From Candidatus Saccharimonadota bacterium (lineage in GTDB: Bacteria; Patescibacteriota; Saccharimonadia; Saccharimonadales; Saccharimonadaceae): a stretch of 43,548 nt of DNA. Within the stretch, counting starts at the first letter, position 1. Every line of letters begins with the position of its first letter. The notes under the pieces are model-generated. The model ran no database searches and was not told where the DNA came from. It saw only the letters and a program-made list of their open reading frames with translations. A program made the translations under genes and the position numbers. Below, piece after piece: positions 15,519-24,400 of this stretch. The DNA lies in contig JAFWIY010000024.1 of the NCBI GenBank assembly GCA_017514675.1, positions 1 to 43,548 on the forward strand. The letters are read 5' to 3'.

Positions 15519-17237
15519 TTACATACCTGGGATTTGGAAAGCGCTAGGGTCTGCGGCTTGTGGCGTATAGACTTGGTCTTGCATGGCTGGTTGCGGGCCG
15601 AGCGGCTCTGGGGTAGGGGCCGGCATCGGCGCGGCTGGGGCGATCGGAGGAGCTGGTGGTGGTGGCAAAATTGGAGCATCAGCCGGCGTGGCGTAATTGA
15701 TTTGAGGAACACCGTTTATTTCTGGGGCGGTTGATACCGCTGGAGCGCTGAGCGCAGCTGGATTGTTGATGTTTTCTGCCGTAATTGGCTCTGGTGCGGC
15801 CGGCGTGCTTCCTCCGGCACTAGATAAGGCATCTTCCAACATTTTACCGTATTTATTATCTTCTGATGTGTCGGCGCTAAAATCTACCGATGGAGCAATG
15901 ACGCTCTCGCTCGGGACGATCGGCGGCGTATTTAAGGTTACCCCGAGAGGCTGAACGTCCGGCAAGGTAGAATTCATAATATGATTGTTGTCGATATGAT
16001 TAGTCGGCTCCTCTATCCTGATTGGTTGGTTGCTGGTGTCGGGAGTGGTTTCGGCTCCTGCCATAGACAAACTATCTGCAGCGGCCTGAAGGTCGTCTAG
16101 GAGAGCCTCGTCCGCCGCCGGAACAGATGAAATCGGCTCAGGCGTTGTTGGCTCGGAAACGACTGGCTCACTTGCAGTTTCTTCTGGCTCAGCTGGAGCT
16201 ACTGGTTCCACGACTTGAACGGGTTCTGGCTCTTCTGCGGTTTTTTCTTCCGCCTCTTCATGGGTAATATCTAACTTGGTGGGGTCTTCGCTGGGGGACG
16301 ACATCGGGGCATCTTCTGCGACAGACTCCGACTCTTTGGTCTGCTCTGATTCTTTTTCGGCCGCTACTGACTTATCGGCTTGTTTGGCCTTTTGTTCGGC
16401 ACCTTCTTGAGCCGGCGTAATATTCTTCGAAATAAGTTGTTGATTGGCGCCAGATTCCATGAGCTGAGATGAGATTTGCATAGCGATTGGAGAAGTCTTG
16501 GCGTTTGAGAACCGATTAGTCGCAGAGACTATACCGGTAAGAAACGCAGTTGCCTCCTCTTCGTCAATTTTACTATTCTCGCTAAATAATAATCTTGCTA
16601 CCATCTCGGAAATCGAACTAGCGGTCTTGTCGCTCCACTGTATTTCGCCAAATTTGCCCGGATTGCCGGCAGTGATATTAATAATTGATGCGTCGTGCAT
16701 AATTCTACCGTGCTCGCGCAAAGCGTCATCGAGATCGATGCCGTTTGAGACATTTAGGGCCAAGACTAAATCGATATTGAAATCGCCATATGAATAATTT
16801 AAATCATCTTTGCTGATGCGTGTCCTGTATGGCGTAATATAAATCTTGACGTAATCGCCATCGAGTTTGTACCTAAGATGGTCTGCCTTTTCCTTGCTTA
16901 GCGCGATAACAAAATCCTGAAGAGCATCAATAGATGGCTCTAGAGTCTCGGATGGCTTTAAAAATTCAAGGGCGTTGGGCGTAGAGCCAGAATAGATGGC
17001 GGTTGCATGCTTCCCTAGTCTGTCTAAATGGATTGAAAGACCAATTGCCGCCGCGAGTTCGTCTACAGTAGGGTCGCTCGATAAAGCGATCAAGATGTTC
17101 TGGGCGTCGGCGATTTTGGCGTTGACGTCAGATAAGATTGATGTATTGTCTGGTGTTTTTTCTTTGGCATCAGAATTATCCGCTGGTTCGGGCGGAGGAG
17201 TAGTTTGAGTTGTTTGATTTGTGTTTTCGTCAGGCAT
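15519..17237 (-). CDS. DHH-superfamily-like protein with degenerate active site and long Pro/Glu-rich tail
   Basis: 572 residues. Residues about 35-290 follow the DHH phosphoesterase fold: NILIALSSDPTVDELAAAIGLSIHLDRLGKHATAIYSG is the first Rossmann-like unit with the usual D..A.A..L pattern. The DHH triad itself is not seen; the equivalent region reads HGRIMHDASIINITAG. The protein is probably not an active phosphoesterase. Residues 290-572 are low-complexity acidic, Ala/Pro-rich sequence without membrane helices or signal peptide. The family is common in Patescibacteria, as I recall, with no assigned role. A good promoter (17256-17284) and AGAAAGGA before the ATG support the start. It stands alone, divergent from rpsT. 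Confidence 0.7.
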   Translation of the reverse strand: MPDENTNQTTQTTPPPEPADNSDAKEKTPDNTSILSDVNAKIADAQNILIALSSDPTVDELAAAIGLSIHLDRLGKHATAIYSGSTPNALEFLKPSETLEPSIDALQDFVIALSKEKADHLRYKLDGDYVKIYITPYRTRISKDDLNYSYGDFNIDLVLALNVSNGIDLDDALREHGRIMHDASIINITAGNPGKFGEIQWSDKTASSISEMVARLLFSENSKIDEEEATAFLTGIVSATNRFSNAKTSPIAMQISSQLMESGANQQLISKNITPAQEGAEQKAKQADKSVAAEKESEQTKESESVAEDAPMSSPSEDPTKLDITHEEAEEKTAEEPEPVQVVEPVAPAEPEETASEPVVSEPTTPEPISSVPAADEALLDDLQAAADSLSMAGAETTPDTSNQPIRIEEPTNHIDNNHIMNSTLPDVQPLGVTLNTPPIVPSESVIAPSVDFSADTSEDNKYGKMLEDALSSAGGSTPAAPEPITAENINNPAALSAPAVSTAPEINGVPQINYATPADAPILPPPPAPPIAPAAPMPAPTPEPLGPQPAMQDQVYTPQAADPSAFQIPGM

Positions 17238-17255
17238 TTTGTCCTTTCTGTAGCC

Positions 17256-17284
17256 ATATTAGCATAAGCGTTTGAGATTGTCAA
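17256..17284 (-). promoter_or_regulatory. promoter of the DHH-like gene
   Basis: On the minus strand, TTGACA (17279-17284) and TAATAT (17256-17261) are 17 nt apart, with TGC before the -10. Confidence 0.75.
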
Positions 17285-17294
17285 GGACTTTATC

Positions 17295-17323
17295 TTTACT
17301 TTTTTTGATAAAAGAGTTATAAT
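17295..17323 (+). promoter_or_regulatory. rpsT promoter
   Basis: TTTACT (17295-17300) and TATAAT (17318-17323) with 17 nt between; the leader of about 35 nt has AGGAAG before the ATG. Confidence 0.65.
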
Positions 17324-17363
17324 ATAGTGAAATTATTATAATTTAAGTAAATATAGGAAGAAA

Positions 17364-17759
17364 ATGCCAATTATCAAATCTGCCAAAAAGGCCGCTAGGC
17401 AAGCTAACAAGCGAACCGAGCACAACGTAGACATCAAAAAAGCGATTAAGAATGCCCTCAAGGCTTTTAAAGCCAAGCCGAGCGCTAAAACTCTTTCTGC
17501 TGCGCAGTCCGAATACGACAAAGCCGTAAAGAAAGATTTAATGAAGAAGAACACAGCTTCTCGCCGCAAGGCTAAGCTTTACGAGATGGCAAAAGCCGCT
17601 GGTGTAAAGATGGAAAAGGCCGCGAAGAAACCGGCTACTAAGCCAGCTGTCAAGAAGGCTGCGGAAAAGCCAGCCGCTAAGAAGCCGGCTGCAAAAACTA
17701 CAGCGAAGGAACCTGCAGCAAAAAAGACTCAATCAAAAGCCAAGGCTGAAAAGAAGTAG
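17364..17759 (+). CDS. rpsT: 30S ribosomal protein S20 with Lys/Pro/Ala-rich C-terminal extension
   Basis: 131 residues. S20 binds 16S rRNA early in 30S assembly. Residues 1-85 are an ordinary S20: MPIIKSAKKAARQANKRTEHN, later KKNTASRRKAKLYEMAKAAG. The remaining about 46 residues are KPA-x-KKA repeats like the tails of bacterial histone-H1-like proteins. The last 62 bp are antisense to the holA 3' end, so the tail sequence is constrained by two reading frames. The gene has its own promoter, ribosome site and terminator (17784-17808), and that terminator lies inside holA. Confidence 0.93.
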   Translation: MPIIKSAKKAARQANKRTEHNVDIKKAIKNALKAFKAKPSAKTLSAAQSEYDKAVKKDLMKKNTASRRKAKLYEMAKAAGVKMEKAAKKPATKPAVKKAAEKPAAKKPAAKTTAKEPAAKKTQSKAKAEKK

Positions 17760-18303
17760 TCTTTAGATCAATGTCTAATTTGGAGAGCGCTCTTAGGGCG
17801 CTCTTTTCTTTCCTGCCCTGGCGGGCGGCGTAATCTTTAGCCGCTTGCGAGATAAGAAGGCCGAGAAACATATTGGGGTCCTGAGTAGGTTTAATTTTTT
17901 CTAGCATTTCGATGGCTTTTTTGCCATCTTTTTTGGCAATGCGGTAAATGTCAAAAACTAGGCCGGCGTTTGGGTCCTGTGCGGCTTTGTATTCTTTGAT
18001 TTCTACGAGCCTACTTAATTCTTTGTAGGCAGCCGAGCGTTTATCTAGCTTAGTTTCAAAAAGGGCGATTTGGTGTGGGGTGTTTAGATAATCTTTGATT
18101 TTGGCAAAAGCCTCTTTGTTTTCGGACAAATCGTGAATTAGAATAGAGCGGGAGTCGGAAAAAAGCGAGTGGCCAAGGAAAATGCTGGGCAAATCGGCCG
18201 GCGCAATGTTGCCCCCCTCAATGACTTCGTAGTCTGGGCCGAGAAATTTGACGATGTCTTGTTTGGCGCGCTGGCGGTCTTCGCCGTGGAAGATTTTGAT
18301 CAT
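17698..18303 (-). CDS. holA: DNA polymerase III delta subunit (clamp loader)
   Basis: 201 residues from MIKIFHGEDRQRAKQDI. HolA opens the beta clamp and helps load it. The order of blocks fits a short delta: FHGED at the start, DLPSIFLGHSLFSDSRSILIHDL, LFETKLDKRSAAYKEL, then the helical C-terminus SALRALSKLDIDLKTTSFQPWLLIESFLLQ, typical of the family's last domain. I use the ATG at 18303 because of AGGAGG and an ATGA overlap with mutM; a 26-residue longer reading would overlap mutM deeply. The last 20 codons overlap rpsT in the opposite direction. It is shorter than E. coli HolA, as common in CPR. Confidence 0.85.
   Translation of the reverse strand: MIKIFHGEDRQRAKQDIVKFLGPDYEVIEGGNIAPADLPSIFLGHSLFSDSRSILIHDLSENKEAFAKIKDYLNTPHQIALFETKLDKRSAAYKELSRLVEIKEYKAAQDPNAGLVFDIYRIAKKDGKKAIEMLEKIKPTQDPNMFLGLLISQAAKDYAARQGRKEKSALRALSKLDIDLKTTSFQPWLLIESFLLQVPSL
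17784..17808 (+). terminator. rpsT terminator inside holA
   Basis: AGAGCGC and GCGCTCT with a 7-nt loop, then TTTTC. It lies within the convergent holA coding region. Confidence 0.75.
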
Positions 18304-19145
18304 TTTGGCCTCCTTTGACAATTGGGGCAGAGATGGGTGCCGCGACCGGCGACTCTTATTTTGATAATTTTTTCGCCGCAAACTAGGCAGGGCTGGCCCT
18401 CGCGGCGGAAAACTTGGGCGAATTTCTCGAGATAATCGCCTTTGGTGCCATCGGCTTTGACATAGGTAGCCATGGTGGAGCCGCCAGAGTCGATAGATTT
18501 TTGCATGACGGTTTTGGCAGCTTCTAGAAGCTGTTTGGTTTCGGCTTCGGTGAGAGTGCCAGCCTTTCTTTCGGGATGAATCTTAGCCATAAAGAGCGAC
18601 TCATCGGCATAGATATTCCCTAACCCGCAGATGATGGTTTGATCTAGAATGGCGGCCTTAATGAGAGAATTTTTGTGTTTTGTAAATTTTTCGTGTAGTT
18701 CTGTCGCGGTCATGACCCAAGGTTCTTTGGCGAGCTTTTTGATGAAAGAGTCGTTTTCTACTTCGCTAGTAGGGATGGCTTTGATAAAGCCGAATTTGCG
18801 CTGGTCGTTGAAATATAGAGTGCCATTTTCAAACTCGAGGATAACCCGGGTCTGCTTGTTCGGGAGCTTGGCGGTGAAATTCTCGCTAGGGTGGCCGGCG
18901 GCGTAACGCTCTTTGCCATCAAAAATTAGCTGGCCGGTCATACGGAGATGAATCATAAGGGATGTGCCGTTTTCTAGGTCAATGATGAGGGCCTTGCCGA
19001 AGCGGCGAAGCTCGGTGACCTTGCCGGTCGCAGGTGCGCCGAAAAATGATTTTTCGCAGATGACTTTGATGTGAGTAATTTTTTTATGCAAAATGAATTG
19101 GTTTAGCCCTCTTCTTACGGTTTCAACTTCGGGAAGTTCTGGCAT
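18300..19145 (-). CDS. mutM: formamidopyrimidine-DNA glycosylase (MutM/Fpg)
   Basis: 281 residues. Removes 8-oxoguanine and ring-opened purines. The catalytic N-terminus PELPEVETVRRGL is intact, Lys in IHLRMTGQL is present, and the helix-two-turn-helix block ends in GLGNIYADESLF. The C-terminal zinc finger has all four cysteines (CLVC and CPNC). It overlaps holA by 4 nt and follows the phospholipase-like gene closely, forming a three-gene operon. Confidence 0.97.
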   Translation of the reverse strand: MPELPEVETVRRGLNQFILHKKITHIKVICEKSFFGAPATGKVTELRRFGKALIIDLENGTSLMIHLRMTGQLIFDGKERYAAGHPSENFTAKLPNKQTRVILEFENGTLYFNDQRKFGFIKAIPTSEVENDSFIKKLAKEPWVMTATELHEKFTKHKNSLIKAAILDQTIICGLGNIYADESLFMAKIHPERKAGTLTEAETKQLLEAAKTVMQKSIDSGGSTMATYVKADGTKGDYLEKFAQVFRREGQPCLVCGEKIIKIRVAGRGTHLCPNCQRRPK

Positions 19146-19146
19146 T

Positions 19147-19776
19147 TTATTCTCCTAAATAATCCTTGGTGAAACTTTTGATCATATCATCTAGTATGGT
19201 ATCGAGCTGCTGTTCCGTATAGAATATGTAGGGGGGATTTGATTTTTGTCGCAGAATGCCGCTTTCAAATATTCTTTCCACTTCTTCCAGATCTTCGCCC
19301 GCAATGCTAATGCGAGCAATTTGATTTGAGGTTTTAGCGAGCTCTTTGGCCTCTTTTGATGTATGAATACCCGGCGTATGAGCAAAATTTTGATCATAGA
19401 GCCAATAATCGTGGTGTTTTAATTTGAGTTGCTCATCGGCCGATAGCCCGCCGTAAGTTTGGCTACTATCAATAGCTTTGCGAAATCGATAATTAAAAAA
19501 ACTGTCTGCATATAAATGAAAAAGGTAGCCAAGAAAAATTGGTGTTTTTCTATTTATCGCGTTTTTATATTCTGTATAAAAATTGCCTGGACTTTCCCCG
19601 TCGTGGATATAATGTGTATATTCTTGCGGCTTAATGATTTTGGCGTGATTGACATAGCCATTATTGATATCTGGCAAAATACAGCCGAGCAAAAACTCTT
19701 TCTGATTTTGGCCAGAAAATTTGAGTTTTTGATTTAGCCGATGGCCGGCTTCTAAATGAATATTCCAACTTGGCAT
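19147..19776 (-). CDS. zinc-dependent phospholipase C-like protein
   Basis: 209 residues. The start MPSWNIHLEAGHRLNQ, followed by FLLGCILPDINNGYV, then LGYLFHLYADSFF, and HHDYWLYD, matches the zinc-dependent phospholipase C / S1-P1-type helical family (PF00882), with W at the start and repeated His/Asp in the same order. No signal peptide is seen, so the enzyme, if active, works inside the cell; such intracellular members have no firm function. An extended -10 (TGCTAAAAT) lies 13 nt upstream of the ATG. mutM and holA follow with tight spacing. Confidence 0.65.
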   Translation of the reverse strand: MPSWNIHLEAGHRLNQKLKFSGQNQKEFLLGCILPDINNGYVNHAKIIKPQEYTHYIHDGESPGNFYTEYKNAINRKTPIFLGYLFHLYADSFFNYRFRKAIDSSQTYGGLSADEQLKLKHHDYWLYDQNFAHTPGIHTSKEAKELAKTSNQIARISIAGEDLEEVERIFESGILRQKSNPPYIFYTEQQLDTILDDMIKSFTKDYLGE

Positions 19777-19789
19777 AGTTCTTATCTTG

Positions 19790-19798
19790 ATTTTAGCA
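19790..19798 (-). promoter_or_regulatory. promoter -10 of the phospholipase-like/mutM/holA operon
   Basis: TGCTAAAAT on the minus strand, 13 nt before the ATG at 19776. Confidence 0.5.
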
Positions 19799-19821
19799 TA
19801 AAATACAGAAAATTGTGGAAA

Positions 19822-19876
19822 ACTCCATATTTAGTGTCAAAAAGTCTTGACAGGCGCTATATATGGGGGGTAGAAT
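19822..19876 (+). promoter_or_regulatory. promoter overlapped by two NrdR-box-like sites
   Basis: TTGACA (19847-19852) and TAGAAT (19871-19876), 18-nt spacer. Site 1 (19822-19837, ACTCCATATTTAGTGT) matches 13 of 16 positions of the NrdR-box consensus ACACWATATATWGTGT; site 2 (19854-19869) matches 11 and lies in the spacer. The two starts are 32 bp apart, the same helical face, as known for NrdR box pairs. Confidence 0.6.
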
Positions 19877-19940
19877 AGGTACAGGTAATGCTTATAAAAT
19901 AACAAAATGCAGAAAAATACTGCAAAAGAAAGGAAAAACC

Positions 19941-20381
19941 ATGAAGAAAATTATCTACCGAAACCCGAACGAAGTCGAGAATTTTGACATGAAAAGGTTT
20001 CTAAAGTCGCTCGGAAGGTACGCGAAGGTGTCGGAGAAAGAGGCTAAAGAAGTTTTGGCGGATTTTGACCAATATGAGACTATGCATGTTTCCTGCTTGG
20101 TGGAAGCTGGGGCCAAGATTATCAACAATAAGGCTGGCGCGAAGGCGGCGCAAGAATATTTTGATGAGTATGCTAATTGGTTTGATGAGAGCAAGTTTGA
20201 GAGACTACGCCGGATTACTGGATATCTAGTGGGGACTTTGGATCGCTGGAACGATGCCAAGAAGGCCGAGGAACATGATCGTGTGAAACATTCGGTGAAC
20301 TCTGCCGTGAACGATGCCGAACGGTTGGCGGCGCTAGAGACCCAAGCGATGGCGCATAATATCGCCTACGCGACACGCTAA
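19941..20381 (+). CDS. small protein with NrdD-like C-terminal motif, behind NrdR-box-like sites
   Basis: 146 residues from MKKIIYRNPNEVENF, with AAAGGA before the ATG. The segment RLRRITGYLVGTLDRWNDAKKAEEHDRVKHS resembles the C-terminal tail of anaerobic ribonucleotide reductase NrdD (R-x-x-GYL...RWN..K..E..DR..H). The cysteines that normally precede it in NrdD are missing. The N-terminal half is not recognised and resembles helical regulatory sequence. The promoter carries two NrdR-box-like sites, which fits control by NrdR (10605) and a role around dNTP synthesis. This is suggestive, not proof. The last 4 nt overlap the convergent RhuM-Fic gene. Confidence 0.5.
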   Translation: MKKIIYRNPNEVENFDMKRFLKSLGRYAKVSEKEAKEVLADFDQYETMHVSCLVEAGAKIINNKAGAKAAQEYFDEYANWFDESKFERLRRITGYLVGTLDRWNDAKKAEEHDRVKHSVNSAVNDAERLAALETQAMAHNIAYATR

Positions 20382-21361
20382 TTTTCTAGAAGTTTACAGA
20401 TAAGGGCTACGAGTAGCCCTTTTTCTTTGGGGTTGGATTCAGCGATAAGAAGGGCGAGGGCGGTGAGAGCGCGGTCGGAGATTTTGGTCTCGCCGTTTTT
20501 AGTTAAGTGATAATCATTTATTGTGAGAAATACCACAAAAAGCAGAGCGCCGATGCGTTTGTTGCCGTCGTAAAATGGGTGGTCTTTGATGATGAGATAG
20601 AGGAGGTTGGCGGCTTTTTCGGAAATGGAGGGGTAGACATCCTTGCCATCAAAAGTCTGAGTGATAGCGCCGAGAGTAGAGGCAAAAGCATTGCCGCGGA
20701 GCTTGCCAAATAGCTCGTCGCCTTCTACTTTCTTTTTGAGCTGGGTAATCATATCGAGGCCGGCTTCGGTGGTGATTAATTTTGTGGCTTTTTTGCCTTT
20801 ATTAAATATAATATGACCCTCATCGTATTCTTTGAGCGCCTTGAAGCTGGGACTGTATTTAGAAATAACTTCAAGAACGCCGGAGGCTTCATCGGCGGAG
20901 AGTTCAGAAGCGGCGACAAGGCGCCTCACGATGCCGAGCGCGCCTTCGATTTCGTGGAGCTTTTCAGAATCGAGTTCTTTGAGGCGGCGTTCATTAATTG
21001 CGACACCATTAATAACATAACTTTTGAGGGTCTTGGTGGCCCAGATGCGAAAGTCGGTGGCTTTACGCGAATTTACGCGGTAGCCGACAGAAATAATAGC
21101 ATCCAAATTATAGGTGTTGACGTTGCGTACTACCTTGCGGCCGCCCTCGGTCTGAACTTGTGCATTTTTTGCACAAGTTCGACTCTCTTCTAGCTCGCCA
21201 TCACGATAGATGTTGCGCAAATGACGGTTGATAACCGACCGGTCTACACCAAAAAGTCGTGAGATTTGTTCCTGAGTGGCCCAAAGCGTTTCCCTTTCCT
21301 TGTCCACGTCAAAAACTACTTCACCGTTTATTACTTTGTAAACTTCGATTGCTTTTGTCAT
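20378..21361 (-). CDS. RhuM-family protein with C-terminal Fic/Doc domain
   Basis: 327 residues from MTKAIEVYKVING. The N-terminal part (LWATQEQISRLFGVDRSVINRHLRNIY, YNLDAIISVGYRVNSRKATDFRIWAT) is the RhuM/KilA-like domain. The C-terminus has HPFYDGNKRIGALLF, the Fic/Doc active-site loop. Such proteins are annotated as virulence RhuM or Fic proteins and are often in accessory or toxin-antitoxin contexts; Fic enzymes modify target proteins with nucleotides or phosphate. TTGGAG precedes the ATG and an extended -10 TGGTAGAAT is upstream. An AACTT/AAGTT inverted repeat lies in the leader. No clear antitoxin partner was seen. Confidence 0.85.
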   Translation of the reverse strand: MTKAIEVYKVINGEVVFDVDKERETLWATQEQISRLFGVDRSVINRHLRNIYRDGELEESRTCAKNAQVQTEGGRKVVRNVNTYNLDAIISVGYRVNSRKATDFRIWATKTLKSYVINGVAINERRLKELDSEKLHEIEGALGIVRRLVAASELSADEASGVLEVISKYSPSFKALKEYDEGHIIFNKGKKATKLITTEAGLDMITQLKKKVEGDELFGKLRGNAFASTLGAITQTFDGKDVYPSISEKAANLLYLIIKDHPFYDGNKRIGALLFVVFLTINDYHLTKNGETKISDRALTALALLIAESNPKEKGLLVALICKLLEN

Positions 21362-21395
21362 ATTTTGCTCCAACTTGTGTTTGATACATAAGTTG

Positions 21396-21404
21396 ATTCT
21401 ACCA
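21396..21404 (-). promoter_or_regulatory. extended -10 of the RhuM-Fic gene
   Basis: TGGTAGAAT on the minus strand, about 35 nt before the ATG; an AACTT/AAGTT repeat follows in the leader and could be an operator. Confidence 0.5.
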
Positions 21405-21420
21405 CGATTTTAAAAAAATG

Positions 21421-21451
21421 TTGACTATATAATTAATATATATGTTATAAT
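21421..21451 (+). promoter_or_regulatory. promoter of the large adhesin gene
   Basis: TTGACT (21421-21426) and TATAAT (21446-21451) preceded by TGT; the spacer is 19 nt. Ribosome site AAAAGG lies 8 nt before the ATG at 21475. Confidence 0.6.
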
Positions 21452-21474
21452 GGTAATGTTAAAAGGTGTATACA

Positions 21475-24400
21475 ATGAAAAAAACTAATATTAAATTTTT
21501 TAGACGATTATCATTAAAAGCTCTATGCTTATTGTTTGTAGGCTTAGCGCCCCTCGTAATTAGCGCTGCTAGCGCTTCTGCGGCGACCCAAGTAGAAGAA
21601 GGTCTTTTTGGGAATGCCGGATGGGGCGGTGGAAATAATAAAATCTGGTGGAATATTGACACGGATGGCGTTGTTACTATTCGTCCGCTTTCTGGTGCTA
21701 CCAATGCCGGCGGGGCCTATCTCTCTAAAAACTATGACATTACTGGGCGAGCCGACAAGACCCAAGTTGCTGGCACTGTTTATCAATGGCCTTGGCAAAA
21801 ACACAAAAATAACATTACTAAAGTGGTGATTTTTGGTAAGATCTATACCGATACGGGTATGAAAATGAATAAGATGTTTGCAAATTACCCCAATCTCGTA
21901 GAAGTAGACACGAGCGGGCTAGAGCTGGTTACCATGGAGGACCAAGAAGGACAAAGCTTCTTCAGCCGAGTAGTCCAGGCTGATGAGATGTTCATGAATT
22001 GTCCAAAGCTCGAAAAGGTAGACCTTAGCGGCTTTAGAAATGACGGTGTACTCTGGACAATGAAAAGAATGTTCGCAAACGACCCCAGCTTAAAAACTGT
22101 AATATTGAACAACAGTGACTTTAAAACTAGAAGTTCAGATAGCAATGGCGTGATGATGCAGGGGTTTTTCTATGGTTCCGATAACCTAGAGTATGTAGAT
22201 ATGTCCAATATCACGGTTGGTGGGCGTCAAACCACAACGACTTACACGCTTGGAGTCAGTGGATATACCATGCCAGACGGGAACTTCCCTAACATGACTA
22301 AGCGTTACAACAGTGGAGGCGTCAATACTACGGCATGGAGTGATTATGTTGGTTTCGATAACCTGTTCCTTAATAAAACCAAGCTTCACACCGTCAAGCT
22401 TACGAATACCAATGTAGCCAAAATGAAGGGCTTTGCATCAATGTTTGAGAACTGTACTTCGCTGGCTGAGTGGGACGGCGAAAAAGGTCTCGATCTGACC
22501 GGATTTGCACCATCAGATGCGACTGATATGCGAAATATGTTTAAGAATACTGGGTTTACAACTTTGGACGTGAGCGCTTTTGGAAAGCTTAATGACATCG
22601 TGAACATGGATGGGTTTATCGAGGGGGTTTCTAACCTTGAGACATTAATTATAGATAACTTAGACAACTCAAATATCGGTCCATCCGCAAAGAACCACAG
22701 TTTGGTTGCTAGCGATAGTAATACTTATTCGAATAATTTATACACAAAAGCCTACGGCGTCGATGACATAGTCACCAAGGAAGATTCAATGCATACCGGT
22801 GCAGCCGAGTATGGGCGAGAAATTTTTGGCAAGGGCGTATACGATATTCCCGCAGCCTTCCCTAACCTAGTCAAAATATCGGCGAAGAATTCCAATGTCT
22901 GGGTAGTGCGCAATAACCGTGGTACACCAGGTGCTGAATATTATTCTGCTGCATCTGATACTGATTTGCTATACCTGTTTAACACGGTAACAACATTTGA
23001 GCCGGATAATAAAGATGCGGTTGAAATTGACAGCAAACGAGATTATGTAGATATTATCACCGACCGCGAAGCGACAAACCACACTATCAACCCAGAGGTC
23101 AGTCCACTACCGGATGCTGCGACAAACCTTAACGTATTGTATGACCTGAACCAAAATGGCGCCGATCGTTTACCGGCCGGCGTTTATACGATTTCGCAGG
23201 ACACATGGAGTGAGAAGAATGTTGACTTGCCGATGACTTATTACCGCGTTGCTTATCTAGGCAATGTACCGTTTAAGATTGAAGGCATTGAGGCTATAGA
23301 AACTGGCAACACCGATCAAGGCTCTGATCCGCAGCTGGTACTAGTCAATTCTGCAAACTTCTCTTGGCTTAATACTCGTAGCGATATAGAATGGCCAACT
23401 TCTGGCGACTACACAATCGATCGTACAAACAACCCAATTGTAATCACCTATGAAGATGCTGCGATCGACGTAAATGGCAAGAAACACAATCTAGTGATTA
23501 CTATCAATAAGATTACTTTCAAAAATCTAGAGCGCATCCCGACACACGCAGGGAGTACTAGGGTCCATGATGGAAATAAATATATTGATTTCCATCCAAC
23601 TAGCAAGGAAGACGAGTACGATCAAGGTATGTGGGCAGATACGAATACTGGATACTATCGTACAGTACTTCAGGCCTCACGCGGCGAAGGTGTGATCTTT
23701 AGGAATTATGTACGGGTCGGTGATGGAAATACCACTCCTGGTATATCCAACGATTTTCAAGTGCTTTCTGGAGGCTCTGGTACTGATATCGACTTCACCG
23801 TAGGAATCGAAGGAGCAAACCCGGATACAACCTTCGTGTTCCACGTTGATGATCTAGATATCGCTGAGAAGCAAAACTGGACTTACCCAAACAATGACGC
23901 CGACTACGACTATCTGCCAATTGAAAATTCTATTTATGGTATTGGCGGTGAGGGCTTTGTGTTAGGCGAAGGTAACAAATTAGATACCGTAACTTTTGCT
24001 GAACATACTGGTCTGGCATTAGTGGACACTAACAAGATTATTACTACCGGTTCCGATCCAAGCACTACTTGGTCTGAATTTGCCGTAAAAGCTGATGCGG
24101 CTGGCTCTAAGTACACTTGGACGAGTGGCATCGCCTGCACGACCTACGCGCTTAGGAATACAGACAAAATTAATCTAGGTGAAATTAGCTTCGAGCCGGT
24201 GACAAAGAAGCTGTCTGGCGCCACACTTGAGGCCGACCAATTTAGCTTTACTCTGACCCCAGATGATACCGTAGAGAACAATATGGCGACCGGTGCTCCG
24301 ATTGTGGCCAAGAATGATGCTGATGGGAATGTGGTCTTCGGGGCCTTCAATTTTAGCACTCCAGAAGTATCTATCGATGGTCTTGACTACTACCCAGGCA

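Noticed and set aside
18304-18381. Longer start for HolA
   Set aside because: It overlaps mutM's zinc-finger codons, while the ATG at 18303 has AGGAGG and an ATGA junction.
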